Part shown: in pieces, positions 16,753-26,129 of the stretch
How the letters are laid out: every line of letters starts with the position of its first letter
How positions within the stretch are numbered: position 1 is the first letter of the stretch
Origin: Sutcliffiella horikoshii
Lineage (GTDB): Bacteria > Bacillota > Bacilli > Bacillales > Bacillaceae_I
DNA: 64,000 bases
NCBI GenBank assembly: GCA_001636495.1
Contig: KV440964.1
Span: forward strand, 3,426,666-3,490,665
Direction of reading: 5' to 3'
Made by a program: the position numbers and the translations under genes
Notes under the pieces: model-generated
The model's input: the letters and a program-made list of their open reading frames with translations, nothing else
What the model was told of the DNA's origin: nothing
Databases searched by the model: none

Positions 16753-17493
16753 GTGAGTCATAAAGAAACTGAAAGAGTCTGCATTAAGGCTCGTAAAGTT
16801 TACGACTGGGTAACTCGTCAAGTGCAGGTTTCCCCTAAAAGTATATGTAACTCTGAGTTAGAAGGAATTTTTGCATGCGATTGGGATCATGATGATGATG
16901 CTAACATTGCAGACATTTTATGTGAGTTAGATCCTAAGGTCGGTCCCCTAGCAGTAGAATGTTATCTATCCGACGATCACGGTCGTAAAATTGATGTAAT
17001 GGCAGCTCACCACCACCGCCATCACAAAGGCTTTATCTGTAAAGAAATCGAGCAACCAGGTGGACGCCCGACTGTAGACGTAGAACTACCAGACGGAACA
17101 GAAATTGAATTACAACGCGTTAAAGTTCTTATCAAAGGATTCGTAACCGTTGTATTAGTAGACGAAAAAGGTCGCGTAAGATGCTGCTCCAAAGCACTTC
17201 CATTCGCGACAGTTCAAACATTCCTGTTATGTGCTCCAGACGGCACAGAGCTAGACTGCCATGTAACATACTTTGAGTGCGATTCCAACCTAATCGCAAC
17301 AGACGAATTCTCTCAACTAGACGTAACACTTGCACTTTGCTTAGACATCCAAATGGAAGCTGACGTTAAACTAGAAGTGGAAGCAAGAATCTGCCGTCCA
17401 CGCGAGGAAATTATCGAAGGCCTAATCTGCCCACCAAAACAATTTCCAGAACAGTGCCCAGAAATCTTCCCAGCACATAGACGCCCAAGATAA
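16753..17493 (+). CDS. Cys- and His-containing spore-surface protein candidate
   Basis: A 246-residue soluble protein that begins ERVCIKARKVYDWVTRQV, has a His-rich loop (HHHRHHK, about 81-87), about 16 cysteines spread through beta-rich segments including an RCCSK pair, and a Pro/Cys-rich end (ICPPKQFPEQCPEIF). No signal peptide. GTG start follows AGGAGGAG. The VCIxxxKVYDWV opening recalls a family of bacillus spore proteins, but I cannot name it surely. The SigK-type promoter and Cys content support a cross-linked coat or crust role. Confidence 0.7.
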   Translation: MSHKETERVCIKARKVYDWVTRQVQVSPKSICNSELEGIFACDWDHDDDANIADILCELDPKVGPLAVECYLSDDHGRKIDVMAAHHHRHHKGFICKEIEQPGGRPTVDVELPDGTEIELQRVKVLIKGFVTVVLVDEKGRVRCCSKALPFATVQTFLLCAPDGTELDCHVTYFECDSNLIATDEFSQLDVTLALCLDIQMEADVKLEVEARICRPREEIIEGLICPPKQFPEQCPEIFPAHRRPR

Positions 17494-17521
17494 CTTCCAC
17501 ATACAAATAAAACACTTTCTA

Positions 17522-17573
17522 GAACAGCCAAAAGGATCGGAACACCATCCGATGCTCTTTGGCTGTTTTGTTG
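17522..17573 (+). terminator. Terminator after the Cys-rich gene
   Basis: AACAGCCAAA..GATCGG paired with CCGAT..TTTGGCTGTT, followed by TTG-TTG tail. Confidence 0.85.
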
Positions 17574-17598
17574 TGTTCATAGCGAGAATTGTCCAATA

Positions 17599-17607
17599 CA
17601 TAAGCTA
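17599..17607 (+). promoter_or_regulatory. SigK -10 candidate
   Basis: CATAAGCTA 30 bases before the start at 17638; the -35 AC is not well placed. Confidence 0.4.
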
Positions 17608-17637
17608 ATAGTAGAAGATATTTTGGAGGTGTGTTGA

Positions 17638-18402
17638 ATGGATCAAAACGCAGAAATTATACGGTTAAAACAAAAAATCCTATATTATAAAGCGGAATTA
17701 GATAAATATGACAAAAAGACATTGGAATTAGAAAGAGCTACACAGAAAGAAATCATTAGAAATAAATTTCTTCAGGAAAAAAGGAAGGCATGGAACGCGG
17801 AAAAAGATTCTTATATAAGAGAAATAAACAAATTACAACAAAAAATATTGGAACTTGAAGTCTCTTTAGAGGAGGAGAAGCAACCTCTATCTCAAAATGA
17901 TATTTCAATTTCTCATCAATCCAATATGATGAACCATTTCCTTAGAGAACCCTACGGATATTTTAACTACTCTATTATATTGCCGATGCCTGACGAAAAT
18001 GCACTAACTGTATATGGGGACTTTCATTTAGTAAATGAAGCAAGTGTCCCTCTGGAAGATTTGATTATCTGTTTTAAAGTACATCCTATTGGTACTGTAA
18101 CTTTTTCAGGAAAAATTTCTGATCCGAAATTTATAAAAAAAACAGAAGGCAGTCAGGAAAGTATAGATTGGATCTTTGCAAGTGAGGACTGGAAAAAAGC
18201 ATCCCTTGTTAAAGGTGAATACTGGGTTAAGCCAATTGAATTAGCCAAAACCAAAATTGATCGTATTAGTCTAAAAGGATGGGAATTGACAGTACCTACC
18301 GACTTGAATATTCGTAAAGCAAAGGTCGAGGCTTTTCTTTATTTAAGTAAAGAATCCTCCCCAGTTCCATCCATTAATAAAATAAATATACAAATCCCAT
18401 AG
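17638..18402 (+). CDS. Coiled-coil plus beta-domain protein of unknown function
   Basis: A 254-residue protein. Residues 1-82 form a coiled coil (IIRLKQKILYYKAELDKYD and a second heptad segment), followed by a 160-residue domain rich in strands (LTVYGDFHLVNEASVPLEDLIICFKVHP, a pattern suggesting an Ig-like or appendage fold). ATG follows TTGGAGG. No membrane segment. I do not recognise the family. It is flanked by Cys-rich spore-type proteins, so a role in the spore surface is likely but inferred. Confidence 0.7.
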   Translation: MDQNAEIIRLKQKILYYKAELDKYDKKTLELERATQKEIIRNKFLQEKRKAWNAEKDSYIREINKLQQKILELEVSLEEEKQPLSQNDISISHQSNMMNHFLREPYGYFNYSIILPMPDENALTVYGDFHLVNEASVPLEDLIICFKVHPIGTVTFSGKISDPKFIKKTEGSQESIDWIFASEDWKKASLVKGEYWVKPIELAKTKIDRISLKGWELTVPTDLNIRKAKVEAFLYLSKESSPVPSINKINIQIP

Positions 18403-18536
18403 GCTCCTTTACTAGATTTAGTAGAAAACAGGCGCTTGTACTAAGGTAAAAGCCCTCTCATAATAGACCAACTAGAATACATTAATGTAGGAAGTAAAAA
18501 TTCCTAATAACTTAAAATTTAGAGGGAGGCAACATA

Positions 18537-18827
18537 ATGAGTTTTTATTATGAGCAAAAAGGATGTTGTGGGCGTAAGAAGGAAGATCACAAGAAGGAAG
18601 ATCACAAGAAGGAAGAGAAACATGAGTTGGACTGTTTCTGTGGCAAATATCTAAAAAACTTCTTAGGTGACGATGTTGAACTAACTGTAGTAGGCCAAAC
18701 AGCAACAATTGACGGAACTATTGCTTGTATTGATGAAAAGTCAGGTGTAGTTACTGTCGCTGGACTTGAAGGATTAACTTATGTATGCTGCAAATTTATT
18801 ATTGCAGTAACACCTGCAACAGCATAA
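18537..18827 (+). CDS. CFCG/CCK-family small Cys-rich protein 1
   Basis: A 96-residue protein with an N-terminal GCCGRK, a charged tandem repeat (KKEDH three times, with variation), then a 60-residue domain: CFCGKYLKNFLGDDVEL, an IACIDEKSGVVTV core and YVCCKFI. The same domain recurs at 18888 and 40032. ATG follows AGGGAGG. Six Cys in total suggest disulfide cross-links. Family unknown to me; the position suggests a spore coat or crust protein. Confidence 0.75.
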   Translation: MSFYYEQKGCCGRKKEDHKKEDHKKEEKHELDCFCGKYLKNFLGDDVELTVVGQTATIDGTIACIDEKSGVVTVAGLEGLTYVCCKFIIAVTPATA

Positions 18828-18887
18828 ATGAGAAAAAATTAAATGTTTGCAATTCCTTTTAGCAACCTATGAAAGGTGGTTTATATA

Positions 18888-19109
18888 ATGAGTGATCATA
18901 AACAAGATTGCTTCTGTGGGAAATTCTTAAAAAGATTTCTTGGTGATGAGGTTAACTTGCTCTTAGTTAACGGAGATGAATTATTTGAAGTTACCATCGC
19001 TTGTATTGATGAAAAATCAGGTGTTGTAACAATTACTGATGGCGGAGACATATCTTATATTTGTTGTAAATCTATTGTTGCAGTGTTACCTGCAGCAGCA
19101 TCAGTGTAA
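18888..19109 (+). CDS. CFCG/CCK-family small Cys-rich protein 2
   Basis: A 73-residue tandem paralog of the gene at 18537. It is just the domain: CFCGKFLKRFLGDEV, IACIDEKSGVVTI, YICCKSIVAV. The identical IACIDEKSGVVT stretch shows recent duplication. ATG 18888 follows AAAGGTGG; upstream GTG lacks spacing. It ends at a terminator. Confidence 0.75.
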   Translation: MSDHKQDCFCGKFLKRFLGDEVNLLLVNGDELFEVTIACIDEKSGVVTITDGGDISYICCKSIVAVLPAAASV

Positions 19110-19114
19110 TTTAT

Positions 19115-19147
19115 AAAAAACCCCTTCCCTTTGGGTAGGGTTTTTTA
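19115..19147 (+). terminator. Terminator after the Cys-rich pair
   Basis: AAAAAACCC and GGGTTTTTT arms with an internal TCCC/GGGT pair, then T tract. Confidence 0.75.
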
Positions 19148-19164
19148 TTTAAGGTGGTAGAGAT

Positions 19165-19989
19165 ATGAACAAAAAATCTATCAAGAATTTATTATTAGAC
19201 TTTTCAAATGAAATGAATAAAAGTAAACCTCATCAAACACCTCCAGTACCATTATGTATTGGGATCTCTTTAAAAAGTAAACAAGTTTGTAACAACTGGA
19301 CTATTGTACAAAAAAACCTCTCAAATACTCTGAAATCTATTTTAAATAATACTGCTTCCAACTATATTATTGTTATTGCTGGACATGAAAAGCCAATCAT
19401 AGATGAAATTGACCATCATAAGGTAACCTGGTTAACAGCTGATTTTCTACCACCAAGTACTCCTCATGGTTTTACATTAGATAAAAGAAAAAAAAGGATG
19501 ATTATTGGTGCACATTTACGAAGATTGAATTTCTCCGGATATTATATGCATTTAGATGCAGATGATTTATTGCACACAAGATTCATAGAATATGTTAACA
19601 GCTTTCCTATTAAAAAGGGCTTTATCCTTGAAAAAGGAATAATGATTAACACTCATCTAGCAGAAATGTGGGTTGTCAATAAATTTCATCAGCACTGCGG
19701 TTCAAGTAGTATTTTATATTTTGATACTTCAGAATTTCCGTTAAACAGCATAAAAGACGATAGTAATTTCTCTATGTTTACATTTTTAAGTCACCGTCAC
19801 ATTCATAGAAAGCTAAGAAAATCCAAAGGTAACATGTTATTTATTAACTTTCCAATTGTGCTTAGGGTTTTTGGATACGGTGATAACAATATGACTCTAA
19901 AAAATACCCTGAAGCTTTCGGTAAGCGCAAAATACTTTAAAGCTATGGGTGAAAAGGTTGAAGAATGGGTTTTTAATAACTTTAAATGA
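19165..19989 (+). CDS. Putative glycosyltransferase, GT-A like
   Basis: A 274-residue soluble protein. LDADD (near residue 131) resembles the metal-binding DxD of GT-A transferases, preceded by a GYYMHLDADD strand. Other features include KKRMIIGAHLRRL before it and an EKGIMINTHL segment after it. It is AT-rich, with a good RBS (AAGGTGG). Its neighbour at 20032 is a family 2 transferase, so both probably add sugars to the same spore-surface glycan or glycoprotein. Donor and acceptor are unknown. Confidence 0.65.
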   Translation: MNKKSIKNLLLDFSNEMNKSKPHQTPPVPLCIGISLKSKQVCNNWTIVQKNLSNTLKSILNNTASNYIIVIAGHEKPIIDEIDHHKVTWLTADFLPPSTPHGFTLDKRKKRMIIGAHLRRLNFSGYYMHLDADDLLHTRFIEYVNSFPIKKGFILEKGIMINTHLAEMWVVNKFHQHCGSSSILYFDTSEFPLNSIKDDSNFSMFTFLSHRHIHRKLRKSKGNMLFINFPIVLRVFGYGDNNMTLKNTLKLSVSAKYFKAMGEKVEEWVFNNFK

Positions 19990-20031
19990 TAAAGGACTGT
20001 ATGTTTGTGAAAAAAAGGAGGGCCTATTAAA

Positions 20032-20766
20032 GTGATTTCCATCGTTTTATGTACTATGAGACCAGCATTCAAAGAAAATATTTACAATAATTTTTTCCGT
20101 CAAAGTTTTGAAGACAAAGAAATGATCATTGTTTTAAATAATAATGAACTGTGTATCAACGAATGGGAAAATGAAACAAAAGAATATGATAATATTCATG
20201 TCTATGAAATTCCAGAAGAAACAACTCTCGGTGAATGTCTGAATTTCGCCATCAGCAAATCATCCTATGATATTATTGCAAAATTTGATGATGATGACTA
20301 TTATTCAAGTCAATACTTAACGGAAGCATACGATGCATTAGTAGAAAATGATGTGGATATTGTAGGAAAAAATACTTCTTATATATATTTCGATGAATAT
20401 CAAAAATTAATGGTTTTTAGACCAGGAAATGAAAATACGTTAAAAAAAACATTAAAAGGAGGCACACTTGTTTTCAAGAAAAAGGTTTGGCAAAAAATTA
20501 AATTTCAAAACAGAGCTGTAAGTAGTGATTCCTACTTTTTAAAGGATGCAAATAAAAATGGCTATAAAATATATTCTACTTCAAAAGGCAACTACCTTTG
20601 TGTTAGAAGAAAAGATGTTAAGTCTCATACTCAAAAGCTTCAATCCAAAAAGTATATGAGAAAATGTATACTTGTTGCTGAAACTACTGATCCGATTCAA
20701 ATTGTCGATTTAAACAAAGAGGTTGCTTTCCAAAGAAATTCACGCTTAAGAAAACGAAAAAGATAG
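20032..20766 (+). CDS. Family 2 glycosyltransferase
   Basis: A 244-residue GT2-type enzyme. SIVLCTMRP at the start, then the nucleotide-sugar strands, and FDDDDYYSSQYL (about 84-95) with the DxD metal motif. The C terminus is highly basic (NSRLRKRKR). GTG start 7 bases after AAGGAGGG. AT-rich as its neighbour. It is convergent with the heparinase-like gene. Acceptor unknown. Confidence 0.8.
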   Translation: MISIVLCTMRPAFKENIYNNFFRQSFEDKEMIIVLNNNELCINEWENETKEYDNIHVYEIPEETTLGECLNFAISKSSYDIIAKFDDDDYYSSQYLTEAYDALVENDVDIVGKNTSYIYFDEYQKLMVFRPGNENTLKKTLKGGTLVFKKKVWQKIKFQNRAVSSDSYFLKDANKNGYKIYSTSKGNYLCVRRKDVKSHTQKLQSKKYMRKCILVAETTDPIQIVDLNKEVAFQRNSRLRKRKR

Positions 20767-20791
20767 AAAATATTGTTATTTATTTTGGCTA

Positions 20792-22636
20792 TTAGTTTTC
20801 CATTTTTAAAAGTATCTCTTCCAATTTAGGTTTTATAATAGAATGTGCTTGGAGAGCTTTTCCATTGATGAATATGTCGTTATTTACAGAGTTGATATTA
20901 ATCTGAAATACGTTTCCATTTAAGCTCCCTTGTATCACGTTATCTTGCCAACTGATAGGAGTAGTTGGAATTTTCGTATCAAAACTAATTAATGTGGCAA
21001 AACGAGATATTTCCCCTTTCTTTGCAAAACGAAGTGAATAGCTAGGAGCTAATGAAGAGTAAGAATTAGAATACCATCCATTTAAAGGATTTTTTTCTCC
21101 TTTATAAAGATTTATTTTAAGATCAGATTCATCAAGAAGCGAACGTAAAAGAACGACTTTTTTACACTTTATTTTTCCAAAAATGTCTTTATTAGATGGT
21201 TGGCATTTAATGTTTGGATAAAAATTAAAAACCTGCTCACAATAATGTGCTTTATTACCTTTAATGTAATCAAAAATAATAATGGAATAGGGTTTTAAAA
21301 AAAGCACCATTCTCTTTATAATAATATTTTTATATAAGTTGTGCGCAGCAGCTATATATGATATACCTGCTGAATAATTATATTCAATTAAACCAGAATG
21401 ACCAATGTTCAATCTTTTTGTATCAAAATCTTTATTATCAATCATAACTGTATTGTGAGCTCTCGTTGATTCCACGAACTTTCTACCCTCACTTTTATAA
21501 TTATAATTATATTTCCCCGCATCCACTAATATAGGTTGTCCGTATCCATATATATTTATGGAAAGATCATCTTTGTGCTTATGAACTCTAGAGTGAAAGC
21601 TAGAATAGAAAACTGTTTGAACGGTATCGGAATTATAGTCCCATGAATTTCTAAGAATTGCATAGCCACCATCAGGGTATATACTATCAAGATTTTCAGG
21701 GACCTGCCCTGTAAGTCCTTTGGAAACCAAATATTCTAGTGCCTTTACAGATGGGTAGTTAAGTTTTTTTAATTTATTTATATTTAAAGGTTTCTCTTCA
21801 CTGTCCCCAATCGATGGAAGAAAACCATTAGGTTGTAGGATGTCTTTAATGAAATTCACTAAATTAGTAAGAATAATTTCTAACCTTTTATATGTTTTAT
21901 TATCACAATCTCTTAGAAATTCGAACAAATCTATCAATCTGTTGCAAATTAAATTGGCATATTCCGGAGAATGCTCTAAGTAACTTCCGTCAATTCCAAT
22001 TAATTCATTTATTTGCATCCACATCCTTTCTATTGCGAGTTTTCTTAATTTAAGAATGTCTGGAATTTCACTAAATGTATAGGATGCCACTAACAATGCA
22101 ATATCTTGGTCCAATCCGTGATTATGCTTTTCCATGTAAAAATTTTCATCCGCTAATTTTGAACTATGTGTATTGATCGCGCTCTCAAATAGTTTGACTT
22201 TAGTTATATTCCAACATTCCTTTCGCCAATTTTCATACAAATTACATATAATTATCAACCTTAATGCTGTGGCATGGTCATGCCACGCCATTTCTGCTGT
22301 TTCAGAGTCTATATTTTTTTCCATCCAATTTTCAAAAAACCACATTGCTTTTACGATATACTTTTTATCACCTGACTTTTTATATCCATTCACTAAATAT
22401 TCTACATGAAAGAAACTGTGTAATTTAAAACACCACGTTCTATCTTTAAAGGGATTCATTTTCCATAAATTTTTTTTCTGATCAAACTTAACAAGCTTAT
22501 ATTTATTATTCAAAAAAATATTGTTCTGCATAATTAACTCGCATTTTTCATATAAATCCTTGTTGTTGTATTCGAATTTACATATATTAAAAATATTTAC
22601 CTCTTTGCCACTATTCCACTCTTTATATTTCGTCAT
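20792..22636 (-). CDS. Heparinase II/III-family protein (putative polyuronate lyase)
   Basis: A 614-residue protein: an N-terminal alpha/alpha-toroid region with WMEKN and AWHDHATALR (about residues 125-145), HNHGLDQDIAL (about 186-196), and a C-terminal heparinase II/III beta region with SSFHSRVHKHKDDLSINIYG. The NHGLDQ and HxHKDDLS motifs are the lyase active-site regions of the family. No signal peptide is evident, so it would work in the mother cell or reach the spore surface by other means. It is the second gene after the CgeB-like gene (17-base gap). Confidence 0.85.
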   Translation of the reverse strand: MTKYKEWNSGKEVNIFNICKFEYNNKDLYEKCELIMQNNIFLNNKYKLVKFDQKKNLWKMNPFKDRTWCFKLHSFFHVEYLVNGYKKSGDKKYIVKAMWFFENWMEKNIDSETAEMAWHDHATALRLIIICNLYENWRKECWNITKVKLFESAINTHSSKLADENFYMEKHNHGLDQDIALLVASYTFSEIPDILKLRKLAIERMWMQINELIGIDGSYLEHSPEYANLICNRLIDLFEFLRDCDNKTYKRLEIILTNLVNFIKDILQPNGFLPSIGDSEEKPLNINKLKKLNYPSVKALEYLVSKGLTGQVPENLDSIYPDGGYAILRNSWDYNSDTVQTVFYSSFHSRVHKHKDDLSINIYGYGQPILVDAGKYNYNYKSEGRKFVESTRAHNTVMIDNKDFDTKRLNIGHSGLIEYNYSAGISYIAAAHNLYKNIIIKRMVLFLKPYSIIIFDYIKGNKAHYCEQVFNFYPNIKCQPSNKDIFGKIKCKKVVLLRSLLDESDLKINLYKGEKNPLNGWYSNSYSSLAPSYSLRFAKKGEISRFATLISFDTKIPTTPISWQDNVIQGSLNGNVFQININSVNNDIFINGKALQAHSIIKPKLEEILLKMEN

Positions 22637-22653
22637 ATAATCACCCTCCTATT

Positions 22654-24366
22654 TTAAACAGTTATTAAAGAGGTAATTTTTTTGTCTAATAGTAAACCTT
22701 TTTTAGAGTTAGTTTTTTTGGTCTCATCAATAATCATTAAATAATTGAAAGAGTCTGTTACGAATATCTGGTGCGATTTATTTATATTGATATATGTTCT
22801 AACTAGTCCATTTTCTTCAATTATTTGTGAAGTCAGATTAAGGTAATTCTTTTTAGCAATAAATGCCGGTGTTGTTACTTTCAAATAAGAATATTCACTT
22901 CCATTTTCCACTTTTTTTAACTCTTTTTTTTGAGTATTATAGGAATAATAATTAATTTTCCCTATTATGTTTGCGGTTGTGTACTGGAATGCATGCATCA
23001 GGTCTCTTAGATAAAAAGTGGAATAGAAATCTGATTCGTTGAAATATGTTACATAATCACCACTTATTTTCTCTTTAACAAAATTCTGTAGCTCTTTAAG
23101 AGGCCTATTAAAAAAATAAGCAGATATATCTTGGTATTTTTCCATTTTCTGTTTTAATGTTTTATTTATTTTATTTTGATTATTTATTACTAGTAATATT
23201 AACTCTTTCTCCATCCAGTCCTGTCGAGAGTAATTTTCTAGAACATGGTCAATATAATTTATATTTTTTACTAATGAAATTACTGATACTTTCTTGGGAA
23301 TGTCTTTAGGTATCTCCAGAGTATTAATTTTCGTTAAAATTTCTTTAAATCTATGACTATATAAATGATGATTATATATTTCTCTTATACCTAGCAAACC
23401 TAACTTACTCCTTTTTTCTGAATCATTTAATAAATTTTTGATTATACTTTCTGTTTCTTTTTGGTGATGCACGATTGGGACAATACCTGGAAATAACATT
23501 TCAATGCCTTTTGAGTAAGTGCTGACCACGACTGTGCCGCTTGCTAACACTTCAAACACCCTCCTAGAAAACATTGACGGGCTTTCGCGAACAGAATTGA
23601 CATTTAAGAAAACATTATAAAGCTTATATGCAATGGTCATGTCTAAATAATCTAATGATCCAATGATAGATTTTTGATAAAGTTTTGGGAATATATTATT
23701 TTTCTGGTTTACGAGGCCATGATTCCTGTCAAAAATATGACAACCATATTTTAATGACGGTTTGAGCAGAACATCCATATCTTCTTTGCGTTGCAAGTGT
23801 TTTTTTTCATACCAAGAACCTGCAAATGCAAGGTTAAATTTTTTTGCTTTGTTTCTATTAATGGGGTTATGTATACGAGGTTGTGCTGCAAAGGGAAGTG
23901 TAAAAACATTGTTATGTTTAAGGTCTTTTTTATATTTTTCTACACAGTCTGAATCACTTGTGAAAATGTAATCAAATAATTTTGCTGTTTGTATAAAATG
24001 TCCATAGTTAGGTGGATCCTCTTTATTCCAGAATACAGTAGGAATGTTATTAGCATTACAATAGAAAATTAATTCCGTGATTTCATTTTTCATTTCACCT
24101 GTAAGATTAACTAATTTGTTACGCCACTCATCATTAATCCCTCTCCAAGCTGATTCAACGAAGAGAAAGGCTGGCTTTTCTTCTTCTATTTGTAATTTCC
24201 AATTTTTAATACTCAGTTGAATAAGGTTGCATTCATACTGAAAGCATTCGTAACTAAATCTATCCAAGATACACACAACCGTAATAGCTGGCGTATCTTT
24301 TTTTCTTTTGTCTGGAACCTCTATTTTTTGAATACTCCTACGCACTTCTTTTAGGATTTTTCTCAT
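22654..24366 (-). CDS. CgeB-like glycosyltransferase with C-terminal GT2-like half
   Basis: A 570-residue protein. The first half has the CgeB/DUF3880 layout: FWNKEDPPNYGHF, an FNLAFAGSWYEKKH strand and the RRVFEVLASGTVVVSTYS motif typical of a GT4-like C-terminal region. After about residue 380 a second domain begins (KKVSVISLVKNINYIDHVLENYSRQDW) that resembles a GT2 fold. CgeB acts in B. subtilis spore crust formation. ATG follows AAAGGAG. Upstream at 24431-24439 is a SigK -10 candidate. Confidence 0.8.
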   Translation of the reverse strand: MRKILKEVRRSIQKIEVPDKRKKDTPAITVVCILDRFSYECFQYECNLIQLSIKNWKLQIEEEKPAFLFVESAWRGINDEWRNKLVNLTGEMKNEITELIFYCNANNIPTVFWNKEDPPNYGHFIQTAKLFDYIFTSDSDCVEKYKKDLKHNNVFTLPFAAQPRIHNPINRNKAKKFNLAFAGSWYEKKHLQRKEDMDVLLKPSLKYGCHIFDRNHGLVNQKNNIFPKLYQKSIIGSLDYLDMTIAYKLYNVFLNVNSVRESPSMFSRRVFEVLASGTVVVSTYSKGIEMLFPGIVPIVHHQKETESIIKNLLNDSEKRSKLGLLGIREIYNHHLYSHRFKEILTKINTLEIPKDIPKKVSVISLVKNINYIDHVLENYSRQDWMEKELILLVINNQNKINKTLKQKMEKYQDISAYFFNRPLKELQNFVKEKISGDYVTYFNESDFYSTFYLRDLMHAFQYTTANIIGKINYYSYNTQKKELKKVENGSEYSYLKVTTPAFIAKKNYLNLTSQIIEENGLVRTYININKSHQIFVTDSFNYLMIIDETKKTNSKKGLLLDKKITSLITV

Positions 24367-24430
24367 CTTTTTATCTCCTTTAAATTCATCCAGATATTGT
24401 ACTCAGTTATCTTCATCTATATTTACTAAA

Positions 24431-24439
24431 TACTATATG
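24431..24439 (-). promoter_or_regulatory. SigK -10 candidate for the CgeB-lyase operon
   Basis: Minus-strand CATATAGTA, 65 bases before the start; the AC of a -35 lies 18 bases upstream, slightly long. Confidence 0.45.
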
Positions 24440-24479
24440 ATATTAAAAACGTTTTATGTAAAACATCTTAGTATATGAA

Positions 24480-24541
24480 AATAACCAGATGTATATTTAT
24501 TTTCCAAAGAAATTTGGAAAGTGAATATACATCTGGTTATT
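24480..24541 (-). terminator. Terminator of the UDP-sugar dehydrogenase gene
   Basis: Long near-perfect stem (AATAACCAGATGTATATT and complement, then TTTCCAAA/TTTGGAAA) with flanking A/T runs. Confidence 0.85.
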
Positions 24542-24580
24542 AAAATCTTTAATGTTTACATTATACTCAAATCTATTCAA

Positions 24581-25834
24581 TCAATTACCTACAACAATTA
24601 CTTCAAAGCCATTTTTAACAAGAAAATCTTTGTCAAGTAAATTCCTGGTATCAATAATAATATGGTTTCTTAATAGTTTTTTTCCTTCTAAGAAGTTCAA
24701 TTCTTTGAATATATGATGATCTGTTAATATAACAACACAATCTGCCTCTGTGATAGCCTCTTCAAAACTGTTTACTAAACCTAAATTCTTAGTGCTTTTT
24801 TCTACAACCGGGTCGAATATCCTTAATGTAAAACCTTTGTGCTGGAGATAATTAATAATACTTAGGGAAGGACTTTCCCTTATATCCTCCGAGTTACCTT
24901 TGTATGCCAATCCGAAAATAGAAACCGTTTTTCCATTCTTGCTTTTCATTACTTTTTCAATAAGTTGGCCAATTCTTAGTGGTGTTTTATCATTTATTTC
25001 TCTCGCAAGCGAAATAAGCTTTGACTCTTCGGGGAATTTTTCAATAATAAACCATGGATCAATTGCAATACAATGACCACCCACACCTGGCCCAGGATTA
25101 TGAATGTTTACACGAGGATGACAGTTTGCCAATTTTATTGCTTCCCAAATGTTAATACCTAATCGTTCACCAATTATTGCAAATTCATTTGCCAAAGCTA
25201 TGTTAACATCTCTGTAGGTATTTTCCATTAATTTAACCATTTCTGCTATGGTCGTACTAGTTGTATATATTTTCCCTTTAACGAACATTTTATATAACTC
25301 TACAGCTCTATCAATTGATTCTTGGTTGAACCCACCTATGACTCTATCATTATTAATTAATTCTTCAATTAACTTCCCTGGCAAAACTCTTTCAGGAGAA
25401 TGTGCTATGAAAATGTCTCCTTTCTCTATTCCGTTCTCTTTTAAAAACGGTAACACCTCTTCTTTAATACAATTTGGTGTAATAGTGGATTCAATAATGA
25501 TTAAATTCTCTTTTTCTAAAAATGGGATAATCATTTTTATAGCATTTAAAACGTACGTTAAGTTTGCCGTCTTATTTTTATTAATTGGTGTAGGTACCGC
25601 AATAATAAAAGCATCGGCTTTGGTTGGAACAGTACTTGCTTTAAATTGTTTTTGGTCAACTGCTTCAATTAGCAATTCTAGTAACCCATCTTCTTGAATA
25701 AGTATTTCTTTTTTATTGATTTTATTAACTAATTCTTTATTAATATCTACTCCCCTAACCATAGCTCCTGATTTAGCAAACATTAAGGCTGTCGGCAAGC
25801 CAATATAACCTAATCCCAATACACATACTTTCAT
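24581..25834 (-). CDS. UDP-N-acetyl-D-mannosamine dehydrogenase-like nucleotide-sugar dehydrogenase
   Basis: A 417-residue NAD-dependent enzyme of the WecC/MnaB type. The N terminus MKVCVLGLGYIGLPTALMFA is the Rossmann motif, PTPINKN and STITPNCIKEEVLPF follow, and PGPGVGGHCIAIDPWF holds the catalytic Cys in the GGHCIxxDP form of UDP-ManNAc dehydrogenases rather than the GSCFPKD of UDP-Glc enzymes. It would oxidise UDP-ManNAc to UDP-ManNAcA; MnaA at 27489 would supply the substrate. ATG 25834 follows AGGTTAGGTG. An upstream CATATTCTA lies at 25900-25908 with no clear -35. Confidence 0.85.
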   Translation of the reverse strand: MKVCVLGLGYIGLPTALMFAKSGAMVRGVDINKELVNKINKKEILIQEDGLLELLIEAVDQKQFKASTVPTKADAFIIAVPTPINKNKTANLTYVLNAIKMIIPFLEKENLIIIESTITPNCIKEEVLPFLKENGIEKGDIFIAHSPERVLPGKLIEELINNDRVIGGFNQESIDRAVELYKMFVKGKIYTTSTTIAEMVKLMENTYRDVNIALANEFAIIGERLGINIWEAIKLANCHPRVNIHNPGPGVGGHCIAIDPWFIIEKFPEESKLISLAREINDKTPLRIGQLIEKVMKSKNGKTVSIFGLAYKGNSEDIRESPSLSIINYLQHKGFTLRIFDPVVEKSTKNLGLVNSFEEAITEADCVVILTDHHIFKELNFLEGKKLLRNHIIIDTRNLLDKDFLVKNGFEVIVVGN

Positions 25835-26097
25835 TAATAGCACCTAACCTTCAAGTTTAGTAACCAAAAAGAACAAAATGGTTTATCTATCATATAGATT
25901 AGAATATGAAAATGTCGAAATATTGGGAACGGCACATACCTAATGGCTGCTAGATATCAATTCAATTTTTTCATATAAAATATTTGTCCATTGGTAGAAC
26001 ATCAAAGCTATTTGGATTATCCTATCATTATTTCAGTGGATAAATACCTGTAACATGCCGCTTATTCGCTGTAGCCAGTCCTATTTGTAAATAAGCC

Positions 26098-26129
26098 AAA
26101 ATGTCAAAATTGTTATTCTGACATTTTTA
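26098..26129 (-). terminator. Terminator of gtaB copy 1
   Basis: AAAATGTCAGAAT/AATTTTGACATTTT hairpin, similar to that of gtaB copy 2. Confidence 0.7.
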
